DNA of 64,000 nucleotides from NCBI RefSeq assembly GCF_002217435.1, contig NZ_MUHF01000003.1:248001-312000 (forward strand), read 5' to 3'. The translations under genes and the position numbers were made by a program. Numbering within the stretch: the first letter of the stretch is position 1; the number at the start of each line of letters is the position of its first letter. Below the pieces are notes generated by a model. That model was not told the DNA's origin, did not search any database, and saw only the letters and a list, made by a program, of their open reading frames with translations. Below are positions 17,249-26,906 of the stretch, piece after piece. Source of the DNA: Flavobacterium reichenbachii. GTDB lineage: Bacteria > Bacteroidota > Bacteroidia > Flavobacteriales > Flavobacteriaceae.

Positions 17249-17264
17249 TCCCGAAGCATCGGGA
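17249..17264. repeat. TCCCGA-N4-TCGGGA palindrome
   Basis: TCCCGAAGCATCGGGA. First element of the repeat-rich, gene-free stretch 17110-18002. Confidence 0.6.
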
Positions 17265-17340
17265 CTAAGTTTATGCCACAGATTAAACTGGTTAATGGGT
17301 TTTTGTCCCGATTTTTAAAAGAAGCCAAATGTTTGGATTT

Positions 17341-17406
17341 AGCCCCGATAGAGGCAGTATCCTCGCAGTAGAACGGAGAGATAAAGCCGAAAGCGGGAAC
17401 TATGTT
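17341..17406 (+). ncRNA. Structured RNA-like element, copy 2 (partial 3' end)
   Basis: Begins AGCCCCGATAGAGGC and ATCC, has a variable middle, and ends AGATAAAGC, CGAAAGCGGGAA. It aligns without gaps in the 22-base 5' core to the element at 35074-35152. The pair CCCG (17344-17347) with CGGG (17394-17397) replaces CCTG with CAGG of the other copy, a compensatory change. The 3' end of this copy is less well kept. The strand is assigned by analogy only. Confidence 0.5.
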
Positions 17407-17433
17407 TATTAAAATGCCAATTGTGATGCTTCG

Positions 17434-17717
17434 AAATGGGGGAATTTTTTTTACCACAAATTTGCTGCGCCTGTTCGCTATCGCTTGAGTCACAAATTTT
17501 CGCAAATTTTAATTTTGGATTTTTTGTAAAATTTATAAAACATAATCGTGGTTTCAACTATTGGAAACGTTACTTCAAAATGGGGATTTTTTTTACCACA
17601 AATTTGCTGCGCCTGTTCACTATCGCTCGAGTCGCAAATTTTCGCAAATTTTAATTTTAGATTTTTCGCAAAATTTATAAAACATAGCCCGTGGTTTCAA
17701 CCACGGGAAACGTTACG
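17434..17717. repeat. 142-bp tandem duplication (two copies)
   Basis: Copy 1 about 17434-17575 and copy 2 about 17576-17717; identical landmarks (the T8-ACCACAAATTTG junction, at 17453 and 17595) are 142 bp apart. Each unit holds a stretch with CTATCGCT(T/C)GAGTC(A/G)CAAATTTTCGC and ends in a GTGGTTTCAAC palindrome. The palindrome is decayed in copy 1 and intact in copy 2. Frames read through it are repeat artefacts. Confidence 0.8.
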
Positions 17718-17770
17718 GATGAGCATAATTATGTATTGCGTTCCCGTGGTTGAAACCACGGGCTATGTTT
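17680..17770. repeat. BIME-like inverted pair of self-complementary arms
   Basis: Two arms of about 32 bp (17680-17711 and 17739-17770) are near-perfect inverted repeats around a 27-bp AT-rich spacer. Each arm also contains CCCGTGGTT-TC-AACCACGGG, so each can fold alone. This is the architecture of REP/BIME elements mobilised by RAYT-type transposases; no such transposase gene is in the window. Confidence 0.7.
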
Positions 17771-17785
17771 GAAATAGAAATCGGA

Positions 17786-17862
17786 CAAAAAAAGAAATTC
17801 GTGAAAATTCGTGTAATTCGTGGCAAAAAGATCTATTTAATTTGTGCAATTTGTGGCTAAAA
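17786..17862. repeat. AATTCGTG / AATTTGTG short direct repeats
   Basis: Three AATTCGTG units about 11 bp apart (17800-17822), followed by two AATTTGTG units. Degenerate, low-information repeat next to the gltD terminator. Confidence 0.45.
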
Positions 17863-17896
17863 AAAACAAAACCCCTGAATATTAATTCAAGGGTTT
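17859..17896 (-). terminator. gltD terminator
   Basis: AACCCCTGAAT / ATTCAAGGGTTT hairpin (arms about 17869-17879 and 17885-17896, one mismatch), then a T tract on the minus strand. Confidence 0.65.
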
Positions 17897-17950
17897 GTTA
17901 GTAGTTATGTTGTTTATCGGAATAAAGATTAAATAATATGCAAGGAAAAA

Positions 17951-18002
17951 AACTTAGTCCCGAGGCTTCGGGATAGCATCTTAGTACCTCAGAACCTTAA
18001 GA
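17951..18002. repeat. CTTAG-ACCTCAGAACCTT repeat with an inserted palindrome
   Basis: The stretch reads AACTTAG, then TCCCGAGGCTTCGGGA (17958-17973), then CTTAGTACCTCAGAACCTTAA up to the gltD stop. A related repeat without the palindrome (AACTTAGCACCTCTGC ... TCTCAGAACCTTTTAA) sits just after the gltB stop at 19509-19550. The palindrome appears to have inserted into the older repeat. Confidence 0.5.
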
Positions 18003-19457
18003 TTATAAGCTCGGTAAATCTCCTTTTCCTTTAGTAGGCAGATTGGTAGAGCCCATTAGGAACAAATCTACTTCTCTTGCTGCTTCACGACCTTCTGAAA
18101 TAGCCCACACGATTAATGATTGTCCTCTTCTCATATCACCAGCAGTGAAAATGTGAGGAACGTTTGTCTGATAATTATGTGCTTTATAATTGCTTCTAAA
18201 ATCAGTTTCGATACCTAATTGCTCGCTTAATGTTTTCTCCGGACCTGTAAATCCAAGTGCTAATAAAGCTAAATCGCAAGGCCAGATTTTTTCAGAACCT
18301 TCTTTTTCGATTAATTCAGGTCTTTGTCCCGGAGTCATTTTCCATTGAACTTCAACAGTTTTTAATCCGGTTAATTCACCTTTATCGTTAGAAATAAATT
18401 CTTTAGTATTGATTAACCAGTTTCTGTTACAGCCTTCTTCGTGAGAAGAAGATGTTTTTAACTGCAAAGGCCAGAAAGGCCAAGGTGTTGACTCGCTTCT
18501 TCCAACTGGAGGTTTTGGTAAAATCTCAAAGTTAGTTACCGATTTTGCACCGTGTCTGTTTGATGTTCCAACGCAGTCAGAACCTGTATCGCCGCCACCA
18601 ATAACGATAACATCTTTACCAGTCGCTTTAACCTGATCTGGAATTGATTCTCCAAATAAAACTTTAGTCTGCTGTGTAAGGAAATCCATTGCCTGAACAA
18701 CGCCTTTACTATCAGCTCCTTTTGTTGGTAAACCTCTTCTTTCTGTTGCTCCTCCGCATAAAACGATAGAATCAAAAGAATCTAATTCGCTTACGCTAAA
18801 GTTAACTCCAACATTTACGTTAGTTTTAAACGTGATTCCTTCAGCTTCAAGAACAATCACACGTCTGTCGATAATTTCTTTTTCTAATTTGAAATTCGGG
18901 ATTCCGTAACGTAATAGACCTCCAATTGCATTATCTCTTTCAAAAACAGTAACCGTGTGTCCGGCTCTGTTTAATTGTTGTGCTGCTGCAAGTCCCGCAG
19001 GTCCTGAACCAATAACGGCAACTGTTTTGCCAGTTCTTGTTTTTGGCGGCTGTGGTTTGATCCATCCTTCTGCAAAACCTCTTTCAATAATGTTTTTCTC
19101 AATGTTTTCGATTGCTACAGGATCTTTGATGATTCCTAATACGCATGATTTCTCACACGGAGCAGGGCATAAGCGACCTGTAAATTCAGGAAAGTTATTA
19201 GTAGATTGTAAAATCTCTAACGCGCCTTGCCATTCCTCCTGATGCACCATGTCGTTGAAGTCTGGAATTAAATTTCCTAACGGACAACTGCTGTGGCAAA
19301 AAGGAATACCACAATCCATACATCTTGAACCTTGTTCTTTTATTTTATCTTTTGCTAACGGAATAGTAAATTCGTTGTAGTTAGAAACACGTTCTGCTAC
19401 TGCTAGATTACTTTCGTCGGCTCTGTTATATTCTTTAAATCCGCCTATTTTACCCAT
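18003..19457 (-). CDS. gltD: Glutamate synthase (NADPH) small subunit
   Basis: 484 residues, full length. It feeds electrons from NADPH through FAD and 4Fe-4S clusters to the large subunit. The N-terminal cluster region shows CMDCGIPFCHSSCPLGN and CPAPCEKSCVLG. The FAD-binding motif is VIGSGPAGLAAAQQL near residue 150, and the NADPH-binding motif VIGGGDTGSDCVGTS near 285. The C-terminal FAD motif FTAGDMRRGQSLIVWAI is near 430. Second gene of the gltBD operon; 94 bp follow the gltB stop, partly repeat sequence. Confidence 0.96.
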   Translation of the reverse strand: MGKIGGFKEYNRADESNLAVAERVSNYNEFTIPLAKDKIKEQGSRCMDCGIPFCHSSCPLGNLIPDFNDMVHQEEWQGALEILQSTNNFPEFTGRLCPAPCEKSCVLGIIKDPVAIENIEKNIIERGFAEGWIKPQPPKTRTGKTVAVIGSGPAGLAAAQQLNRAGHTVTVFERDNAIGGLLRYGIPNFKLEKEIIDRRVIVLEAEGITFKTNVNVGVNFSVSELDSFDSIVLCGGATERRGLPTKGADSKGVVQAMDFLTQQTKVLFGESIPDQVKATGKDVIVIGGGDTGSDCVGTSNRHGAKSVTNFEILPKPPVGRSESTPWPFWPLQLKTSSSHEEGCNRNWLINTKEFISNDKGELTGLKTVEVQWKMTPGQRPELIEKEGSEKIWPCDLALLALGFTGPEKTLSEQLGIETDFRSNYKAHNYQTNVPHIFTAGDMRRGQSLIVWAISEGREAAREVDLFLMGSTNLPTKGKGDLPSL

Positions 19458-19508
19458 GACATTTAAATAAATTTAGTTGTGAGTTGTAAAATGTGAGAGG
19501 TGAGTAAA

Positions 19509-19551
19509 AAAACTTAGCACCTCTGCACCTTTGTATCTCAGAACCTTTTAA
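19509..19551. repeat. CTTAGCACCTCTGCACCTT repeat between gltB and gltD
   Basis: Sits right after the gltB stop and resembles the sequence right after the gltD stop (17951-18002). Confidence 0.4.
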
Positions 19552-22500
19552 TTAAGCTATTAATTCTTCTATTTTTTTCTCTTCTGCAATTCGTTGTAAT
19601 GCTTTTTTATAATCAGTCGGCATTACTTTTACGAAGTGTTTCTGTTGATTTTCCCAGTCTGCTAAAATTCTTTTTGCTAATGGACTGCTTGTGTATAGTG
19701 AATGATTTTTGATCAATCGTCTTAGTTTTGTAACGTCTTCTTCTTCCAGCGGATCGAATGCAACCATTTCCATGTTACATACTGTCGAATCGAATTTCTG
19801 ATTTGGATCGTAAACATAAGCTACACCGCCGCTCATACCAGCTGCGAAGTTTCTTCCTGTTTTTCCTAAAACTACCACTGTACCTCCGGTCATGTACTCG
19901 CATCCGTGATCTCCAATTCCTTCAACAACTGCTGTTGCTCCAGAATTTCTTACACAGAAACGCTCTCCGGCAATACCATTAATATAAGCCTCTCCGGTAA
20001 TAGCTCCGTAAAGGGCAACGTTCCCGATAATGATGTTATCCTCTGGTTTAAAAGTTGCAGTAGGAGGTACTTTTACAATTAGTTTTCCTCCAGAAAGACC
20101 TTTTCCTAAGTAATCATTACAGTTTCCGTGAATTTTAAACGACAATCCGTTTGTTGCAAAAGCACCAAAACTTTGTCCGGCAGAACCTTCAAAATCGACT
20201 AAAATAGTGTCATCAGGTAATCCTTGTGCACCATATATTTTTGAGATTTCATTACTCAAAATGGCACCTACAGAACGGTCTGTATTTTTAATTTTAAAGG
20301 TAACTCTTGTTTTTTCTTTTCTGTAAATCGACGGAATTGCTTCTTTGATGATGTCAAAATCCAATACGTTTTCAAGTTGGTGATCTTGTGTAGTAGTATT
20401 GTGAATTGGCTCTGTTTTAGCTTTTTCCGGTTTGTATAGAATTGGTGATAAATCTAAACCATTTGCTTTATAATGTTTGATCGCTTTGTTCACATTTAAT
20501 TTTTGTGACTGACCTACCATTTCTTTTAAAGTTCTGAAACCTAGCTGCGCCATGATTTCTCTTAACTCCTCAGCAATAAAATACATGAAGTTGATGACGT
20601 GCTCTGGAGTTCCTTTGAAATTTTTTCTCAATTCAGGATCCTGAGTTGCAATACCAACCGGACAAGTATTTAAGTGACAAGCTCTCATCATGATACAACC
20701 AGAAGCCACAAGCGGTGCAGTTGCAAAACCAAATTCCTCAGCTCCTAATAAAGCTGCGATTGCAACGTCACGACCTGTTTTTAACTGTCCGTCACATTCT
20801 AAAACTACACGGCTTCTTAAATCATTTAAAATCAAAGTCTGCTGCGCTTCGGCTAAACCAAGTTCCCACGGAATACCTGTGTGTTGTAAAGATGTTAATG
20901 GTGCAGCACCAGTTCCTCCGTCATAACCTGAAATCAGGATCACGTCAGCTTTTGCTTTGGCAACACCGGCAGCGATGGTTCCAACTCCAACTTCAGAAAC
21001 TAATTTTACGTTAATACGAGCTTCACGGTTTGCATTTTTCAAATCATAAATCAACTGAGATAAATCTTCGATTGAGTAAATATCGTGGTGAGGCGGAGGC
21101 GAAATCAAACCTACATAAGGAGTAGAATTTCTGGTTTCTGCAATCCAAGGCACCACTTTTTCTCCAGGTAACTGACCACCTTCTCCGGGTTTTGCACCCT
21201 GAGCCATTTTAATCTGAATTTCTTTAGCGTTTGTCAAATAGTTGATCGAAACACCAAAACGTCCCGAAGCAACTTGTTTGATCGCACTGTTTCTGGAATC
21301 TCCGTTAATTTCTTTCTGGAAACGTTTTGGATCTTCTCCACCTTCTCCAGAATTACTTTTTCCGCCAATTCTGTTCATTGCAATTGCTAAATTCTCATGC
21401 GCTTCTCTGGAAATAGATCCGTAAGACATTGCACCAGTTTTGAATTTTTTTACAATTTCTGTCCAAGGTTCTACTTCGTCAATAGAAATTGGATCTAAGT
21501 TGTTGAATTCGAATAAACCTCTAATGGTCATTAAGTTTGAGCTTTGCTCGTTAACGGCATTAGAGTATTCTTTATAACTTTCAGGGCTGTTTAAACGAAC
21601 CGCTTGTTGTAATTTAGAAATAGTCGTTGGGTTAAACATGTGTTTTTCACCACCGCGTCTCCATCTGTAAATACCTCCAATTTCAAGAGAAAGCAAGTTT
21701 GCAATTTTTGAATTTGGGAATGCTTTTTGGAAACGTTTTTTTACTTCTTTTTCCACTTCCATTAAACCAATTCCTTCGATTCTTGATGGAGTGTAAGGGA
21801 AATATTTAGAGGTAAATGTTTTGTTTAAACCTAAAATCTCGAAAATCTGAGCAGCTCTGTACGAATGTAATGTAGAGATACCAATTTTGTTCATGATTTT
21901 AACGATTCCTTTTGCAATCGCTTTATTGTAGTTTACAACTGCATAATCGGCTTTAACTCCAGTAATGAATCCTTGCTCAACCTGATCGTAAATGATTTCG
22001 TTTACCATATAAGGATTGATTGCACTTGCACCGTATCCGAACAATAACGCAAAATGATGCGGTTCACGCGGTTCTGCAGATTCGATTATGATTCCGAATT
22101 TAGAACGAACCTGTAAAATATTCAATGAGTGGTGAATGTAAGAACAAGCCAATAACATAGGGATTGGAGCTAATTGCTCACTAACTCCTCTGTCTGATAA
22201 AATGATGATGTTGCATCCTTCAGAAACAGCTTTAAAAGTTGCCTGAACACATTTTTCAAGTGCGCGTTCTAAACCGTTAACTCCTTTTTCTATTTTATAT
22301 AAAGTAGAAATCGTAGCCGATTTGAAATCTGCATGATCAATGTTTCTTATTTTGTCCAAATCCTCGTTTGAAATAACCGGATTTTGGATTTTTAGTTTTT
22401 TACACTGCTTAGATTCGATTTCAAAAATATTGAAATCACCACCAATTGCTAAACTGATATCCGTAATAATTTCTTCACGAATACCATCCAACGGAGGGTT

Positions 22501-24066
22501 GGTAACCTGAGCAAATAATTGTTTAAAGTAGTTATACAACAATTGCGGCTGTTCTGATAATACGGCCAAAGGTGTATCGTTACCCATAGAACTAATGGCT
22601 TCAGCTCCCTGTCCACCCATCGGGTTGATGATTGTTTTTAAATCTTCAATTGTGTAACCAAATAATTTTTGTCTCGTTAAGAAATCTAATTTCTCAACTG
22701 GAGTTGGATTATTAGTATAAGGAATATTAGCCAAAGGCAATAAATTGGCATCTAACCATTCTTTATAAGGACGTTTTGTAACGATCGCTTTTTTTACTTC
22801 TTCATCTTCAATAATACGACCTTCGTTCATATCAACCAAGAACATTTTTCCTGGCTCTAAACGACCGTGCTGAATTACATCTTCCGGATCGATATCCAGT
22901 ACACCAATTTCTGATGACATGATTACAAATCCGCTTTTTGTTAAAGTATAACGAGAAGGACGCAATCCGTTTCTGTCTAGTAAAGCACCAATTACGTTAC
23001 CATCTGTAAACGGAATCGAAGCCGGACCATCCCAAGGTTCCATAATACAAGCATTAAACTCGTAAAATGCTTTTTTCTCAGGAGACATAGTCTGGTGTTT
23101 TTCCCAAGCTTCAGGAACGACCATCATCATCGCTTCCGGCAATGAACGACCAGTCATTAATAAAAGCTCAACCACCATATCCATAGAAGCAGAATCTGAT
23201 TTTCCTTCTAAGATAATTGGGAATAATTTTTTTATATCGTCGCCAAAAACTTTGCTTTCCATGAGCTCTTCACGAGCACGCATACGGCTTACGTTGCCTC
23301 GAAGTGTGTTAATCTCACCATTATGACACATGTATCTAAACGGCTGCGCTAAGTCCCAAGAAGGGAAAGTATTGGTAGAGAAACGCTGGTGAACAAGCGC
23401 AAGACGCGTCACCAGGTCTGGATCTTTTAAATCTATATAATAACGGCTGATGTCTTCCGGCATCAAGAGACCTTTATATATTATAGTAGTTGTCGATAAA
23501 CTAGTAAAATAAAACATGTGGCTTTCAGAAGTTTTAGATCCTCTTACGGCATGTTCAGCAATTTTTCTAGCTGCAAAAAGTTTTGCATTAAATTCTTGTT
23601 CAGTTAAATTTTGACCGTTTTTGCTAACAAAAACCTGTTTAACTGTTGGTTCTTTTTCTGCGGCAATCTGTCCTAAATTTTCTACGTCAACAGGTACATC
23701 TCTCCAACCTAAAACCTTTAAGTTCTGGTCTTTGATAGTCGCTTCAAATGCATTGATGCAAAAAGAAACCTGGTTTTTGCTTTTTGGTAAAAAAACCATT
23801 CCTACTGCATACTCACGCGTTTCAGGGATTTCAAAATCACATACTTTCTTAAAGAAATCATGAGGGATATCAAATAAAATTCCAGCTCCGTCTCCCGTTC
23901 TTCCATCAGAACTAACGGCACCACGATGTTCCAATTTTATTAAGATATCTAATGCTTTATGAATAATATCATTTGACTTAATACCATTCAAATTACAAAT
24001 AAATCCTGCACCACAATTGTCGTGTTCAAATTCAGGCAGATAAAGCCCTTGTTCTTTAACTCTCAT
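19552..24066 (-). CDS. gltB: Glutamate synthase large subunit
   Basis: 1504 residues from the ATG at 24066 ([20 protein letters not shown]); an upstream start at 24108 lies before the promoter box. It converts glutamine and 2-oxoglutarate to two glutamates. The class II glutamine amidotransferase domain starts at the catalytic Cys18 (DNCGAGF, exposed after propeptide removal) and runs to about 420. The central domain follows, then the FMN barrel with the 3Fe-4S cysteines in [15 protein letters not shown] (near 1130). The GXGXG C-terminal domain shows [17 protein letters not shown] and [10 protein letters not shown]. First gene of the operon with gltD; together with the amino-acid dehydrogenase at 59 kb it covers glutamate handling. 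Confidence 0.97.
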   Translation of the reverse strand: MRVKEQGLYLPEFEHDNCGAGFICNLNGIKSNDIIHKALDILIKLEHRGAVSSDGRTGDGAGILFDIPHDFFKKVCDFEIPETREYAVGMVFLPKSKNQVSFCINAFEATIKDQNLKVLGWRDVPVDVENLGQIAAEKEPTVKQVFVSKNGQNLTEQEFNAKLFAARKIAEHAVRGSKTSESHMFYFTSLSTTTIIYKGLLMPEDISRYYIDLKDPDLVTRLALVHQRFSTNTFPSWDLAQPFRYMCHNGEINTLRGNVSRMRAREELMESKVFGDDIKKLFPIILEGKSDSASMDMVVELLLMTGRSLPEAMMMVVPEAWEKHQTMSPEKKAFYEFNACIMEPWDGPASIPFTDGNVIGALLDRNGLRPSRYTLTKSGFVIMSSEIGVLDIDPEDVIQHGRLEPGKMFLVDMNEGRIIEDEEVKKAIVTKRPYKEWLDANLLPLANIPYTNNPTPVEKLDFLTRQKLFGYTIEDLKTIINPMGGQGAEAISSMGNDTPLAVLSEQPQLLYNYFKQLFAQVTNPPLDGIREEIITDISLAIGGDFNIFEIESKQCKKLKIQNPVISNEDLDKIRNIDHADFKSATISTLYKIEKGVNGLERALEKCVQATFKAVSEGCNIIILSDRGVSEQLAPIPMLLACSYIHHSLNILQVRSKFGIIIESAEPREPHHFALLFGYGASAINPYMVNEIIYDQVEQGFITGVKADYAVVNYNKAIAKGIVKIMNKIGISTLHSYRAAQIFEILGLNKTFTSKYFPYTPSRIEGIGLMEVEKEVKKRFQKAFPNSKIANLLSLEIGGIYRWRRGGEKHMFNPTTISKLQQAVRLNSPESYKEYSNAVNEQSSNLMTIRGLFEFNNLDPISIDEVEPWTEIVKKFKTGAMSYGSISREAHENLAIAMNRIGGKSNSGEGGEDPKRFQKEINGDSRNSAIKQVASGRFGVSINYLTNAKEIQIKMAQGAKPGEGGQLPGEKVVPWIAETRNSTPYVGLISPPPHHDIYSIEDLSQLIYDLKNANREARINVKLVSEVGVGTIAAGVAKAKADVILISGYDGGTGAAPLTSLQHTGIPWELGLAEAQQTLILNDLRSRVVLECDGQLKTGRDVAIAALLGAEEFGFATAPLVASGCIMMRACHLNTCPVGIATQDPELRKNFKGTPEHVINFMYFIAEELREIMAQLGFRTLKEMVGQSQKLNVNKAIKHYKANGLDLSPILYKPEKAKTEPIHNTTTQDHQLENVLDFDIIKEAIPSIYRKEKTRVTFKIKNTDRSVGAILSNEISKIYGAQGLPDDTILVDFEGSAGQSFGAFATNGLSFKIHGNCNDYLGKGLSGGKLIVKVPPTATFKPEDNIIIGNVALYGAITGEAYINGIAGERFCVRNSGATAVVEGIGDHGCEYMTGGTVVVLGKTGRNFAAGMSGGVAYVYDPNQKFDSTVCNMEMVAFDPLEEEDVTKLRRLIKNHSLYTSSPLAKRILADWENQQKHFVKVMPTDYKKALQRIAEEKKIEELIA

Positions 24067-24083
24067 TCTTGATATTTTTTCTA

Positions 24084-24091
24084 CAAAAATA
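24084..24091 (-). promoter_or_regulatory. gltB -7 box
   Basis: TATTTTTG on the minus strand, 17 bases before the ATG at 24066; fixes the start and gives a short leader. Confidence 0.55.
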
Positions 24092-24108
24092 AAGATTTCG
24101 TTAAACAT

Positions 24109-24425
24109 AATGTATTGAAATTATCATTTGGCTTACATTTTTGTTGTAATAGTAGAAAAACGGTTCTTAATTGATAATAATATTCTAGAAAGCATTGCGA
24201 ATTGACAAAATCACAATAGGCTTTAAAATATATTAAGAAAAATCGTCTCTGAGCTATTGATATTGTTGATGTTTTTGTTAAATCTCAAACTATATTACCT
24301 CTTTCTGTTAACTTTTTGCATGCAATTGTTTAACGATTTATTTTCTTTGAATCAGATTATCGTTAGAATATAGATCTGACATATTTTTTAATTAAAAAAG
24401 ATTTTACTATTAAGTTGAATTTTGC
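24109..24425. other. Gene-free spacer between divergent gltB and sucC
   Basis: About 320 bp of AT-rich sequence between the two promoter boxes. I see no open frame, hairpin with a T tract or repeat; it is probably upstream regulatory DNA for one or both genes. Confidence 0.6.
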
Positions 24426-24433
24426 TATTTTTG
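24426..24433 (+). promoter_or_regulatory. sucC -7 box
   Basis: TATTTTTG, 48 bases before the ATG at 24482. In-frame codons upstream of this ATG overlap the box and cannot be translated from it. Confidence 0.6.
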
Positions 24434-24481
24434 TCGCACTTTTATTCTGAACTAAATTCAGAACCAGACAAATTCTATATT

Positions 24482-25675
24482 ATGAACATACACGAATATC
24501 AAGGAAAAGAAATTTTAGCAAGTTACGGAGTACGCATTCAACGCGGAATTGTAGCTAACAATGCGGTTGAAGCTGTTGCTGCTGCAAAACAATTAACTGC
24601 CGAAACTGGTACAGGATGGCATGTAATTAAAGCACAAATTCACGCAGGTGGTCGTGGAAAAGGCGGTGGAGTTAAACTAGCTAAAAATTTACAGCAAGTT
24701 GAAGAAATTGCAGGACAAATTATCGGAATGCAATTGATTACTCCTCAAACTTCTGCTGAAGGTAAAAAAGTAAACAAAGTTTTAGTTGCTGAAGATGTTT
24801 ATTATCCTGGAGAAAGCGAAACGTCTGAATTTTATGTTTCTGTTTTATTGAATAGAGCTACAGGACGCAACATGATTATGTATTCTACTGAAGGTGGAAT
24901 GGATATTGAAGAAGTTGCTGAGCATACACCACACTTAATCTTTACTGAAGAAGTTGATCCTTCTGTAGGTTTACAAGGTTTTCAAGCAAGAAGAATTGCT
25001 TTTAACTTAGGTCTTTCTGGAAATGCTTTCAAAGAAATGGTAAAATTCATCGATTCATTATACAATGCTTACATTGGTTCTGATGCTTCTATGTTTGAAA
25101 TCAACCCGGTTTTGAAAACATCTGACAATAAAATTATGGCTGTTGATGCTAAAGTAAATATCGATGATAATGCTTTGTACAGACAACCAAAATATGCTGA
25201 AATGAGAGATATCCGTGAGGAGAATCCAATCGAAGTTGAAGCTAAAGAAGTAGGTTTGAACTATGTAGATCTTGACGGTACTGTAGGATGTATGGTAAAC
25301 GGAGCAGGTCTTGCAATGGCAACTATGGATTTAATTAAATACGCTGGTTTTGAGCCTGCTAACTTCTTAGACGTTGGTGGAACTGCTGATGCTAAACGTG
25401 TTGAAACTGCTTTCAGAATTATCTTGAAAGATCCAAACGTAAAAGCTATTTTGATTAACATCTTCGGAGGAATCGTTCGTTGTGACCGTGTTGCTCAAGG
25501 TGTTGTTGATGCTTACAAAAACATGGGAGACGCTATCAATGTGCCAATCATAGTTCGTTTGCAAGGAACAAATGCTGAAATTGCAAAAGAATTAATTGAT
25601 AATTCTGGTATGCCAATTTTATCAGCTGTTCAATTTCAAGAAGCAGCTGACCAAGTTAAAGCTGCACTTTCTTAA
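24482..25675 (+). CDS. sucC: Succinyl-CoA synthetase (ADP-forming) beta subunit
   Basis: 397 residues, standard length. TCA-cycle enzyme: succinyl-CoA plus ADP and Pi to succinate, ATP and CoA, as a complex with SucD (not in this window). Starts [17 protein letters not shown]. The ATP-grasp domain has [20 protein letters not shown] (residues 44-63) and FEINPVLKT with Mg ligands near 206. The C-terminal ligase domain shows [11 protein letters not shown] and [18 protein letters not shown]. Codon use is more biased than in neighbours, as expected for a highly expressed gene. Confidence 0.97.
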   Translation: MNIHEYQGKEILASYGVRIQRGIVANNAVEAVAAAKQLTAETGTGWHVIKAQIHAGGRGKGGGVKLAKNLQQVEEIAGQIIGMQLITPQTSAEGKKVNKVLVAEDVYYPGESETSEFYVSVLLNRATGRNMIMYSTEGGMDIEEVAEHTPHLIFTEEVDPSVGLQGFQARRIAFNLGLSGNAFKEMVKFIDSLYNAYIGSDASMFEINPVLKTSDNKIMAVDAKVNIDDNALYRQPKYAEMRDIREENPIEVEAKEVGLNYVDLDGTVGCMVNGAGLAMATMDLIKYAGFEPANFLDVGGTADAKRVETAFRIILKDPNVKAILINIFGGIVRCDRVAQGVVDAYKNMGDAINVPIIVRLQGTNAEIAKELIDNSGMPILSAVQFQEAADQVKAALS

Positions 25676-25703
25676 TCAAATAAGAAATCAATTTATATAA
25701 AAT

Positions 25704-25736
25704 AATCCCTTCGATACTTCGGAGGGATTTTTTTTT
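25704..25736 (+). terminator. sucC terminator
   Basis: AATCCCT / AGGGATT arms (25704-25710 and 25723-25729) followed by a long T tract. Confidence 0.75.
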
Positions 25737-25743
25737 GGAATCG

Positions 25744-25865
25744 ATTTAACCGCAAAGAACGCAAGGATTTTATTGTAGGATTTTGTATAAACGCAAAGTT
25801 CGCAAAGCGGTATCTTGACAGCTTTGCGAACTTTACGTAAATCTTAGCGTTCTTTGCGGTTAAAT
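25744..25865. repeat. Long imperfect palindrome ATTTAACCGCAAAGAACGC, copy 1
   Basis: The ends ATTTAACCGCAAAGAACGC and its complement at 25847-25865 pair, and the inner arms AACGCAAAGTTCGCAAAGC and GCTTTGCGAACTTTACGT pair as well. About 122 bp in all, in a convergent intergenic region. A second copy is at 28668-28790. Confidence 0.8.
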
Positions 25866-25882
25866 TCGTCCCAGTTAGAAAA

Positions 25883-26686
25883 TTACTTAAGCATAGTACC
25901 CAATTCAACAATTTCAAATTCAGGATTATGCTCAACGAATTCTCTAATCATTGCCGTATGGCCGGCGCCTAATAAAACCATTATTTTGTCATCTTTACTT
26001 TCGGTTAGTTTTTGAATTAAAGCATACATATAAAGATTTCTTCTGTACCATTCTGAAACTAAAAAAGCACCCACAAAATTATCAGTTTTTCCACCTTTGA
26101 CGGCAGTTTGAAGATACCACTGGAGATTGTCACTATTTGATTTTTTTGTATTAATATCTAAAAGAAGTTCTGTTAAAGAATACTTTGTGATTTTTGTATT
26201 GAAATCTGTTTCATAATGCTTCATAGTCTCTTCATTCCTTTTGATTAAATCAAGCTGACCAGCTTCTTTCATTCCTTTTACCAAACTATCATATGGAAAA
26301 TCAGCGCCATTGTAATCAATTCCGTATAGCTTTTTATGGCCTAATTTTTTAGCAGATCTTAAAGCTATTTGTACTATTTCATCTGAATCATTTTTAAGTA
26401 AACTATCAGTGTTCCTAGCGTAAAATTTATCTAATTTGGCTTGTTTTTGATAATTCCATTCAATGAAGATTTTATCGGGGCCAAACTTTTTAATTTTATC
26501 GGTGATGTTTTCAAGCTCTTTCTGGCTTTTGTCTGACATGACATTAAAAGTGTTTACTTTAGCAACGTCAAGTCCCGGATTCTCAAAATGGAAACTTCCG
26601 AATAATAATATTTGTTTCTTTTTTGTTTGAGCAGAACCTGCATTAAATGCCATTGTAAAAACGAGTAATAAAGCGATTTTTTTCAT
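25883..26686 (-). CDS. Exported DUF5694-like (TraB/haem-lyase-type) protein
   Basis: 267 residues from the ATG at 26686 (MKKIALLLVFTMAFNAGSAQ), a clear Sec signal; a longer frame begins upstream of the promoter box. The mature part starts ILLFGSFHFENPGLDV and contains FGPDKIFIEWNYQ, the GxxH and E elements of the TraB/DUF5694 group, which are suspected metal-dependent hydrolases. It ends VLLGAGHTAMIREFVEHNPEF, the GxGH element. Substrate unknown; probably periplasmic. Convergent with sucC. Confidence 0.85.
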   Translation of the reverse strand: MKKIALLLVFTMAFNAGSAQTKKKQILLFGSFHFENPGLDVAKVNTFNVMSDKSQKELENITDKIKKFGPDKIFIEWNYQKQAKLDKFYARNTDSLLKNDSDEIVQIALRSAKKLGHKKLYGIDYNGADFPYDSLVKGMKEAGQLDLIKRNEETMKHYETDFNTKITKYSLTELLLDINTKKSNSDNLQWYLQTAVKGGKTDNFVGAFLVSEWYRRNLYMYALIQKLTESKDDKIMVLLGAGHTAMIREFVEHNPEFEIVELGTMLK

Positions 26687-26709
26687 GATGATTTGTTTTA
26701 AATTCAAAG

Positions 26710-26717
26710 CAAATGTA
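26710..26717 (-). promoter_or_regulatory. -7 box of the DUF5694 gene
   Basis: TACATTTG on the minus strand, 23 bases before the ATG at 26686. Confidence 0.5.
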
Positions 26718-26879
26718 TCGTAGCTTTTCCCATGATATTTTAGTTTTTGATGAACATCAGATTTCAAATCACAAACACTAAAAATAAGCTGTCAAAAAAT
26801 TTCGTGTATCGTTTTTGATAGTTCGTCACAGAAAATAGCTATTTTATATAAACATAGTATTCATGTAATTGCATAGTTG

Positions 26880-26887
26880 TATTTTTG
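26880..26887 (+). promoter_or_regulatory. -7 box of the two-component operon
   Basis: TATTTTTG, 19 bases before the histidine kinase ATG. Confidence 0.55.
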
Positions 26888-26906
26888 AAATAACAACAAC
26901 ATTATT

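Noticed and set aside
17212-17557. Minus-strand frames in the repeat island
   Set aside because: They cross the TCCCGA palindrome and the structured element and show no coding character.
17436-17772. Two overlapping plus-strand frames of about 70 codons with similar sequence
   Set aside because: Both read through the 142-bp tandem repeat and differ only because the repeat is duplicated; no promoter or known protein features.
17790-17862. AATTCGTG repeats as a CRISPR array
   Set aside because: The units are eight bases long, unevenly spaced and degenerate, with no spacers or cas genes.
25693-25935. Minus-strand frame of 80 codons after sucC
   Set aside because: It reads through the long palindrome and the sucC terminator; the DUF5694 gene uses a different frame.
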